Assembly (NCBI GenBank): GCA_027492485.1
Contig: JAPUER010000054.1
Span: forward strand, 1 to 44,576
Source: Betaproteobacteria bacterium
Lineage (GTDB): Bacteria > Pseudomonadota > Gammaproteobacteria > Burkholderiales > Casimicrobiaceae
Length of the DNA: 44,576 nucleotides
Direction of reading: 5' to 3'
Each line of letters begins with the position of its first letter. Positions within the stretch are counted from its first letter, which is position 1. This document shows, piece by piece, positions 36,345-42,381 of this stretch. Both the position numbers and the translations under genes were made by a program. Under the pieces are notes generated by a model that made no database searches, was not told the origin of the DNA, and saw only the letters and a list, made by a program, of their open reading frames with translations.

Positions 36345-36464
36345 ATGTCTTACTACCCGATCCCGCCTTATGCCGAACGGCTGCCATTCCATCGCGAATT
36401 CTGGCGTGCCGTTTCGGCGTGGTTTCGTCGCCCGACAAAGCCACAAGTCTGCGGAGGCGAGTGA
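36345..36464 (+). CDS. 39-residue ORF coupled to a tautomerase gene
   Basis: Encodes MSYYPIPPYAERLPFHREF and continues to ...TKPQVCGGE, 39 residues in all. AGGAG lies 6-10 bp before the ATG, and the stop overlaps the tautomerase start by one base (TGATG), so translation coupling is likely. The peptide is aromatic at its N-terminus and basic in the middle, with no recognised domain. It could be a true small protein or a leader ORF for the tautomerase. Confidence 0.55.
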   Translation: MSYYPIPPYAERLPFHREFWRAVSAWFRRPTKPQVCGGE

Positions 36465-36844
36465 TGCCGCTGGTAACGCTGACCACCTGCAAGTCACACA
36501 CACTGGAAATGAAGTCGGCCGTGCTCGATGCCATCCATGCAGCGCTGGTCAGCATAGGCGTGCCATCTGCCGACCGCTTTCAGCGTGTGATCGAACTTTC
36601 GCCCGACAACGTGCGTATCGACGACCGCTACCCCGACGTCGCCGGGACGCGTGGCGATAACTTTCTGCTGATCGAAATCCTGTGGTCTGTTGGGCGCAGC
36701 GTGAAGGTCAAACGCGCGCTGCTGACTGACTTGATGACCCGGTTGGCCGGCGTCGGTGTCGACACCGAGCAGGTGATGGTGGTGTTCAAGGAGACCGGCT
36801 GGGAGAACTGGTCATTCGCGGGCGGGCGCTTGCTGCACGCGTAG
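36464..36844 (+). CDS. Tautomerase-superfamily protein
   Basis: A 126-residue protein of the tautomerase_2 (MSAD-like) branch. Proline directly after the initiator Met (MPLVTL) gives the N-terminal catalytic Pro-1 once Met is removed. Later blocks RFQRVIELSPDNVRID, NFLLIEILWSVGRSVKVKRAL and VMVVFKETGWENWSF fit the family. It should catalyse a keto-enol tautomerisation or a related hydrolytic reaction; the substrate is unknown. GGAGG precedes the ATG. It is co-transcribed with the 39-codon ORF and probably controlled by the divergent LysR protein. Confidence 0.9.
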   Translation: MPLVTLTTCKSHTLEMKSAVLDAIHAALVSIGVPSADRFQRVIELSPDNVRIDDRYPDVAGTRGDNFLLIEILWSVGRSVKVKRALLTDLMTRLAGVGVDTEQVMVVFKETGWENWSFAGGRLLHA

Positions 36845-36853
36845 TGGCGCAGC

Positions 36854-37204
36854 CTAAGCACCGCGAAACACGAAGTACACCGCGCCGAGCAGACAAAGTC
36901 CCGCCCACAGAAAATCCAGCTTCACCGGCTGGTTCATGTAGTACACCGCGAACGGCACAAACACCGCAAGCGTGATCACTTCCTGCATGATCTTCAGTTG
37001 CGCGATCGAGAATTCGGTCGCGCCAATCCGGTTCGCCGGCACCTGCAGCAGGTATTCGAACAGCGCGATGCCCCAGCTCACCAGCGCGGCGATCCACCAG
37101 GGTTTGCTGGCCAGATTCTTCAGATGACCGTACCAGGCGAAGGTCATGAACACGTTGGACAGGATCAGCAAAGCAGCCGTTTGCAGGGAAATCGGAATCG
37201 TCAT
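36854..37204 (-). CDS. DUF486/DMT-family small membrane protein
   Basis: A 116-residue integral membrane protein with four hydrophobic helices. The sequence LILSNVFMTFAWYGHLKN and PWWIAALVSWGIALFEYLLQVPANRIG is characteristic of the DUF486 family, half-size relatives of drug/metabolite transporters. Function is unknown. It is convergent with the tautomerase gene (9 bp apart) and divergent from the TRAP permease genes. Confidence 0.88.
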   Translation of the reverse strand: MTIPISLQTAALLILSNVFMTFAWYGHLKNLASKPWWIAALVSWGIALFEYLLQVPANRIGATEFSIAQLKIMQEVITLAVFVPFAVYYMNQPVKLDFLWAGLCLLGAVYFVFRGA

Positions 37205-37334
37205 TTCGTGAACCCGTCGAACTTGCGCGAACGCGACAGTCTAGCTGTGCTACGGTTACTGCAGGAAGCGCGCCGGTGCCGGCTACTGCCTGCACAAGCG
37301 GCGACTACATGCGAGGATCAAGAGGGGAGAACTC

Positions 37335-37844
37335 GTGAAATCGTTCGATGACTGGCTCATCCGGATCAACCGCTGGGCGGTGCAATGGATCCTGGCCGCG
37401 ATGGCAATCATGGTGTTCGCCAACGTGGTGCTGCGCTTCCTGACCGACAACTCGATCCTGTGGGTCGAGGAGTTGTCGCGCTATCTGATGATCTGGCTCA
37501 CCTTCATCGGTGCCGGCCTTGTGCTGCGCTATGGTGGCCATATCGGCATCGAGAATCTTCAGGAAAAACTTCCGGGAATGGCACGTACGATTCGCATCAT
37601 CATCTTTGCGCTGATGCTCGCGTTCTTCGTCTTCATGTTCGTTGTCGGCGTCCGCTACGCCATGTTTACCTGGGGCCAGACGACGCCGGTGATGGACATC
37701 CCGGTCGGTGCGGTCTATCTGGCGATGCCAATTGGCTTTGCGCTGCTGATCCTGCACGCGCTGATCATGATGCGCGGCTGGATCAACGATCGCGCGGTGC
37801 TGGCCGATCAGGATTTCGACGCCGACGCGGCGGCCTCGGTATGA
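37335..37844 (+). CDS. TRAP transporter small permease (DctQ type)
   Basis: A 169-residue protein with four membrane helices, the small membrane subunit of a tripartite ATP-independent periplasmic transporter. NRWAVQWILAAMAIMVFANVVLRF and ILWVEELSRYLMIWLTFIGAGLVLRYGGHIGIE are the DctQ signatures. It starts with GTG; AGGGGAG a few bases upstream supports it. It overlaps the large permease by 4 bp (ATGA). Confidence 0.93.
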   Translation: MKSFDDWLIRINRWAVQWILAAMAIMVFANVVLRFLTDNSILWVEELSRYLMIWLTFIGAGLVLRYGGHIGIENLQEKLPGMARTIRIIIFALMLAFFVFMFVVGVRYAMFTWGQTTPVMDIPVGAVYLAMPIGFALLILHALIMMRGWINDRAVLADQDFDADAAASV

Positions 37845-39127
37845 TCACCGTCCTCTTTGTTGCCTGTATCGTGCTGCTTGCGCTCGGCGTGCCGGTGGCG
37901 TTCGCGCTCGGTGGCAGCACGCTGCTGGCGATTCTCTGGCAGGGCAGCATCCCGCTGATCGCGCTGCCCAAGTACGTGTTCAGCGGCATCGACATCTTCG
38001 CGCTGATGGCGGTGCCGTTCTTCATTCTCGCGGCTGAGCTGATGACCGGCGGCGCCCTGTCGGAGGTGTTGCTGCGTTTCGCCACGCAGTTCGTCGGGCG
38101 CTTCCGCGGCGGTCTTGGTCATACCAATATCCTGACGCTGACGTTCTTCTCGGGCATCAGCGGATCGGCGCTGGCCGACGCGGCCGGCCCCGGCGCCATC
38201 ATGATCCGCATGATGCGCAAGGACGGCTACTCGCCCGAGTACGCGGCGGCGCTGACGGCGGCCACGTCGATACTCGGGCCCATCATTCCGCCTTCGATCA
38301 GCATGATCGTCTACGCCCTGGCCTACCCCGAGGTCAATCCGGTCGGTCTGATGCTCGCCGGCGTGGCGCCGGGCATCATGATCGCCATCGCGATGGCCGC
38401 GATCAATCACTACATCTCGGTGAAGCGCGGCTATCAGGGATCGGGCTATCGGCCTTCGATGCGCGAATACTGGACCAACACCTGGAAGGCGCTGCCGGCG
38501 CTGGCGATGCCCGTGCTCATTCTTGGCGGCATTGCTTCGGGTGCGTTCACGCCGACCGAGGCATCGGTGGTGGCGGTTTTCTACGCACTGTTTGCCGGCC
38601 GCGTGATCTATCGCTCACTGATGTGGGACAAGATTCCCGGCATTCTCGCGCGCTCGGCGCTGATGACGGCGTCGGTGCTGATCATCGTTGCCATGTCGGC
38701 CGCGTTTGCCTGGGTATTGACGGTGTCGCGGGTGCCGCAGAATCTTTCGGCGTGGGTGGTCAGCATGGAGCTTTCACCGCTGGCTTTCATGTTTGCGGTG
38801 AATGTGTTGCTGCTGCTGTTTGGCATCTTCATCGAGCCGCTGCCGGGCATTCTAGTGCTGGTGCCCATCCTGGCGCCGCTGGCGCACGCGCTCGGCATCA
38901 ACGATCTGCAGTTCGCCATCGTGGTGATCGTGAACCTGACCATGGGCATGATCACGCCACCGGTCGGCGGCCTGTTGTTCGTCACGACGATCGTCGCCAG
39001 GGTAACCTTGTCGGGAATGACGCGGGAGTTGTGGATATTCCTTTGGGCGCAACTCCTCTGTCTGGCACTGTTGTCGACGGTGCCGTGGATCTCGCTGGTG
39101 GTGCCCAACCTGTTTGGCTACAAGTAA
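37841..39127 (+). CDS. TRAP transporter large permease (DctM type)
   Basis: A 428-residue ion-coupled transport subunit with about twelve hydrophobic segments. Family blocks include VPFFILAAELMTGGALSEVLLRFA, FFSGISGSALADAAGPGAIMI, AATSILGPIIPPSISMIVYA and the C-terminal GMITPPVGGLLFV. With DctQ and a periplasmic DctP protein it takes up organic acids driven by a sodium or proton gradient; the substrate is unknown. The ATG at 37841 within TATGATCACC overlaps the dctQ stop. An intrinsic terminator follows at 39150. Confidence 0.95.
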   Translation: MITVLFVACIVLLALGVPVAFALGGSTLLAILWQGSIPLIALPKYVFSGIDIFALMAVPFFILAAELMTGGALSEVLLRFATQFVGRFRGGLGHTNILTLTFFSGISGSALADAAGPGAIMIRMMRKDGYSPEYAAALTAATSILGPIIPPSISMIVYALAYPEVNPVGLMLAGVAPGIMIAIAMAAINHYISVKRGYQGSGYRPSMREYWTNTWKALPALAMPVLILGGIASGAFTPTEASVVAVFYALFAGRVIYRSLMWDKIPGILARSALMTASVLIIVAMSAAFAWVLTVSRVPQNLSAWVVSMELSPLAFMFAVNVLLLLFGIFIEPLPGILVLVPILAPLAHALGINDLQFAIVVIVNLTMGMITPPVGGLLFVTTIVARVTLSGMTRELWIFLWAQLLCLALLSTVPWISLVVPNLFGYK

Positions 39128-39149
39128 CGCGCTCGGGTCGCGGAACAAG

Positions 39150-39176
39150 AAAAAGGCCGCATCGTGCGGCCTTTTT
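39150..39176. terminator. Bidirectional intrinsic terminator between dctM and dctP
   Basis: AAAAAGGCCGC-ATCGT-GCGGCCTTTTT is a perfect GC stem with T-runs on both strands, serving the converging dctM and dctP transcripts. Confidence 0.95.
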
Positions 39177-39193
39177 CACGCGTGTGCTTTCCG

Positions 39194-40174
39194 CTATTTG
39201 AAGTTGCGGATGCGATCGAGATTGGCCTGGCCGAATTGCTTGGCGAAGTCAGCGTAGACCGGCGCCAACGCCGCCTGGAATTTGCTGCGGTCGACGTTGT
39301 CGACAACCTGCATGCCTTTCGAACGAAGATCGGCGACGGCGGACTTTTCGTCGGCATCGACGCGGGCCCGGTTGGCCTTCACGCCGTCCTTCGCCGCGTC
39401 GAGGAAGGCCTGCTTGTCGGCGGCCGAGAGCTTGTCGAACTGGGCCTTGTTCATCAGGAACACTGCGGGCGAATAGACGTGGCCGGTCAGCGACAGGTGT
39501 TTCTGCACCTGCTCGAACTTGGCCGCGGTTATCACCGACAGCGGATTCTCCTGGCCATCGACCGTGCCCTGCTGCAGGGCGGTGAACACTTCGGTGAACG
39601 CCATCGGCGTGGGATTGATGCCGAACCCTTTGTAGGCCTGAATGTGTACCGGGTTCTCCATCGTGCGCATCTTGAGGCCGCGCAGATCGTCGGGGCCGTT
39701 GACGGCACGCTTGCTGTTGGTCATATGACGGAAGCCGTTCTCGCCCCAGGCCAGCGCCTTGAGCCCCTTGGCTTCAAATTTGGCGAGCATTTCCTGACCG
39801 ATCGGTCCGTCCAGCACGGCACGCGCATGCGCATAGTCACGGAACAGGAATGGCACATCGAGAATTTTCACTTCGGGAACGAAATTCGGGATCGGGCCGG
39901 TGGACGTGAAGGTCAGCTCCTGGGTGCCCAGTTGCGTCGCCTCCACCGACTCACGCTCGGCACCCAGCGCGCCCGAGTAGAACGTCTGGATCTTGTAGCG
40001 ACCGCCGGTACGTTGCTCCACCGATTTGGCAAAGGCGTCGATCGCGGCGCCCTGATGCGAATTCTGTGCAATCGAAATGCTGATTTTCATCGGCGTTTGC
40101 GCCGTGGCCGAGGCCAGCAGCAACAGCGCAAGCGAAGCGGCGGCGGCCGCGCGAAGCGTCGTGATTCGGGTCAT
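39194..40174 (-). CDS. TRAP transporter periplasmic binding protein (DctP type)
   Basis: A 326-residue exported protein. AAGGAG before the ATG at 40174 fixes the start, and a signal peptide (MTRITTLRAAAAASLALLLL to SATA-Q) follows. The mature chain has QNSHQGAAIDAFAKSVEQRTGGRYKIQTFY, GLKMRTMENPVHIQAYKGFGINPTPMAF and VFTALQQGTVDGQENPLS, all DctP hallmarks, including the conserved Arg that salt-bridges organic-acid ligands. It is encoded convergently with its presumed permeases rather than in the same operon, so its expression can be set separately. Confidence 0.95.
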   Translation of the reverse strand: MTRITTLRAAAAASLALLLLASATAQTPMKISISIAQNSHQGAAIDAFAKSVEQRTGGRYKIQTFYSGALGAERESVEATQLGTQELTFTSTGPIPNFVPEVKILDVPFLFRDYAHARAVLDGPIGQEMLAKFEAKGLKALAWGENGFRHMTNSKRAVNGPDDLRGLKMRTMENPVHIQAYKGFGINPTPMAFTEVFTALQQGTVDGQENPLSVITAAKFEQVQKHLSLTGHVYSPAVFLMNKAQFDKLSAADKQAFLDAAKDGVKANRARVDADEKSAVADLRSKGMQVVDNVDRSKFQAALAPVYADFAKQFGQANLDRIRNFK

Positions 40175-40510
40175 GGGGTCTCCTTGCGTGTGAAACTGTC
40201 TGTCGCGGTCCGCTACAGCGGGTTGGGTGTCGCCGCTGCGCTGCTTGCGCTGCTTGCGCAGTCGGTCGGACCGGCGCGTGGTTTGATGCGGGCAATCTAG
40301 CACAGGCGCGTGGCCGGGAGTCGGCTGCGAGTTGCCAGACGGCACTAGACGCGGAGAAACAACTTTTCTGCGAACTGCGCACGAACAATGGGCTAGGGGC
40401 ATAAAAAACGTCGAAGTCGACTTTGCGAAATTTCTCGCATTTTGCCCAGATTGGATGCGCACTTTCACGAAAAGCTGCTGCCGCCGCCGGTGCGCCAACC
40501 GATTTCCGCG
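40175..40510. other. 336-bp gene-free region between dctP and the GNAT gene
   Basis: No supported gene. It should hold the dctP promoter (read leftward). It contains a short CTGCGCTGCTTGCG-type tandem duplication near 40235-40260 and the full palindromic element at 40360-40477. An open frame running through it into dctP has no family sequence and lacks a ribosome-binding site. Confidence 0.7.
40360..40477. repeat. 118-bp symmetric palindromic element, copy 4
   Basis: Centred on AAGTCGACTT (centre between 40418 and 40419), with outer ends CAACTTTT and AAAAGCTG and GGGC/GCCC at exactly 26-29 bp each side. By hand count 34 of 59 arm positions are complementary, including TGCGCA blocks at matching places. 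The length and spacing are identical to copy 1 although the intervening bases differ widely, so structure rather than sequence is being kept. Confidence 0.9.
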
Positions 40511-41107
40511 TCAGGCGTTCGCCGTCGACCACTCCCGTGCCAGCATGGCATACACAAAGGTGTCGCGTATGGCGCCGTGATGGTCGCGGCATTCGCCACG
40601 CAGGTGGGCTTCACGGGTAAAACCGGCGCGCTCGGCCAGACGCCAGCTCGGCTCATTCAGCACGTCGATCGTGCCCCAGACGCGATTGGCACCAATGTGC
40701 GCGAACGCCAGCTTGCAGCAGAGGCGGATCGCCTCGGTCGCGATGCCCTGGCCGCGTGCGCTCTTGCGTAGAAACCAGCCAATCTCGAGCGACGGCACGG
40801 TCCAGTCGAAGCCGTGAAATCCGGTGCCGCCATACAGCGTCTGCCCGTCTTTCGAGAAGATACCCATGATCAGCGCGTCGCGCGTGAGCCACTTGCCGGC
40901 CATGTTGCGGACGTAGGATTCCGCTTCGGCCGCGGACTTGTGCTGCGTCGCGGGCCAGGCCATCCACTGGTCGAGATCGGCGCGATCCTCCTCCAGCGCA
41001 GCAAAGAAGCGCGCTCCGTCGCCCGGCGCATAGGGCCGCAGCACAAGCTTTTCACCCTCAAGCCGCAGCGGCAGGTCGAGCAGGCGGGGCTGATCGATGG
41101 CCGGCAT
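40511..41107 (-). CDS. GNAT-family N-acetyltransferase (RimJ/RimL-like)
   Basis: A 198-residue acetyl-CoA-dependent acetyltransferase. LEGEKLVLRPYAPGDGARFFAAL opens the fold as in ribosomal-protein or amino-acid acetyltransferases, the acetyl-CoA loop is RGQGIA (118-123) in RKSARGQGIATEAIRL, and ANRVWGTIDVLNEPSWRLAERAGF closes it. Substrate is unknown. The ATG at 41107 overlaps the prfB stop by one base (TGATG), so it is translationally coupled to release factor 2, which makes a translation-related target worth testing. Confidence 0.92.
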   Translation of the reverse strand: MPAIDQPRLLDLPLRLEGEKLVLRPYAPGDGARFFAALEEDRADLDQWMAWPATQHKSAAEAESYVRNMAGKWLTRDALIMGIFSKDGQTLYGGTGFHGFDWTVPSLEIGWFLRKSARGQGIATEAIRLCCKLAFAHIGANRVWGTIDVLNEPSWRLAERAGFTREAHLRGECRDHHGAIRDTFVYAMLAREWSTANA

Positions 41108-42244
41108 CACTCGTCCCCTTTGCCGCCAACGGCGAGGTCGGCGCCAGCCTTCAGCGAGGCCTCGATGAAGCCATCGAGATCGCCGTCGAGGACGGCCTGT
41201 GTGTTGCCCACCTCGTAGCCGGTGCGCAAGTCCTTGATGCGCGACTGGTCGAGCACGTAGCTGCGGATCTGGTGGCCCCAGCCGATGTCGCTCTTGGTGT
41301 CTTCCAGTTTCTGCTGCGCTTCCATGCGTTTGCGCAGCTCGTGCTCGTATAGGCGGGAGCGCAGGCGCTTCCAGGCGACGTCGCGGTTGGTGTGCTGGCT
41401 GCGACCGTCCTGACATTGCACGACGATGCCGGTCGGGATGTGGGTCAGGCGAACCGCAGAGTCGGTCTTGTTGATGTGCTGACCGCCGGCACCGCTGGCG
41501 CGGAAGGTGTCGGTGCGCACGTCCGCCGGATTGATGTCGATCTCGATCGAATCGTCAACCTCGGGATACACAAAAACGGAAGCGAACGAGGTATGCCGAC
41601 GAGCATTGCTGTCGAACGGGCTCTTGCGCACCAGCCGGTGGATGCCAGTCTCGGTGCGCAGATAGCCGTAGGCATAGTCGCCGGAAATCTTGATCGACGC
41701 ACTCTTCAGGCCGGCGACATCGCCCTCCGATTCGTCCTGCACCTCGACCTTGAAGCCCTTGCGCTCGCCGTAGCGGCAGTACATGCGGAACAGCATCTGC
41801 GCCCAGTCCTGCGCCTCGGTGCCACCGGAGCCGGCGTTGATGTCGAGGAAGCAGTTCGATTCGTCCTGCTCGCCGGAGAACATGCGCTTGAATTCGAGGT
41901 CGGCAAGGATCGCGGTGATCTTGTCGACGTCGGCCTTGACGCTCAACAGCGTCGCTTCGTCGCCTTCCAGTTCCGCCAGTTCCAGCAATTCGGCAGCGCC
42001 TTGCGATTCGGCGGTCAGCGTGTCGATACTTTCGATCACGCCATCGATCAAACGTTTTTCGCGGCCCAACTCACGAGCGCGGTTGGCGTCGTCCCAGACT
42101 TTCGGATCTTCGAGTTCGGCGTTCAGTTCCAGCAGGCGTTGCGACTTCCTGTCGTACTCAAAGTAACCCCCGAAGTTCGACTACCTTGCCGCGCGCGGCA
42201 GCAATGGCGGGTTTCAGTTCGGCGATGAGGTCGGCGGAATTCAT
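41107..42244 (-). CDS. prfB: Peptide chain release factor 2, with programmed +1 frameshift
   Basis: Releases peptides at UGA and UAA stops. The gene is in two frames. Codons 1-28 run from the ATG at 42244 ([13 protein letters not shown]...VELRGLL) to an in-frame TGA at 42160-42158. Skipping one base after CTT (42163-42161) gives [13 protein letters not shown] and the rest of the protein, ending at 41107, for 378 residues in total. The stop-recognition tripeptide SPF is at about 208-210 and the catalytic GGQ at about 253-255, as in E. coli RF2. The frameshift is the known autoregulatory device and not a mutation. Confidence 0.96.
42157..42172 (-). promoter_or_regulatory. prfB programmed frameshift site
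   Basis: On the coding strand the site reads CGGGGG-TTA-CTT-TGA-G. A Shine-Dalgarno-like GGGGG lies three bases before the slippery CTT, followed by the in-frame UGA. This matches the conserved E. coli arrangement, with TTA for TAT and G rather than C after the stop. Confidence 0.93.
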
Positions 42245-42331
42245 GAGGTAAACCAATTGGGAGTAGCGGCGAATTTTAGGCCAGAGGCCGCAGGAGGCTG
42301 AGGCCGACTGGCGATAGCGCCCGTCGGCACA

Positions 42332-42363
42332 AATAAAAACGGCGTGCAATTGCTTGCACGCCG
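42332..42363 (-). terminator. Intrinsic terminator of the surface-protein gene
   Basis: On the minus strand the hairpin CGGCGTGCAA-GCAA-TTGCACGCCG is followed by TTTTTATTT, 19 bp after the stop codon of the surface-protein gene. Confidence 0.92.
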
Positions 42364-42381
42364 TGGTCAGGTCAGGCCGCG

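Noticed and set aside
40175-40498. N-terminal extension of dctP through the upstream region
   Set aside because: A good AAGGAG and a signal peptide fix the start at 40174; the extension crosses the palindromic element and has no protein-like pattern.
42158-42244. Apparent nonsense mutation or pseudogene in prfB
   Set aside because: The in-frame TGA with upstream GGGGG and CTT is the conserved programmed frameshift of release factor 2.
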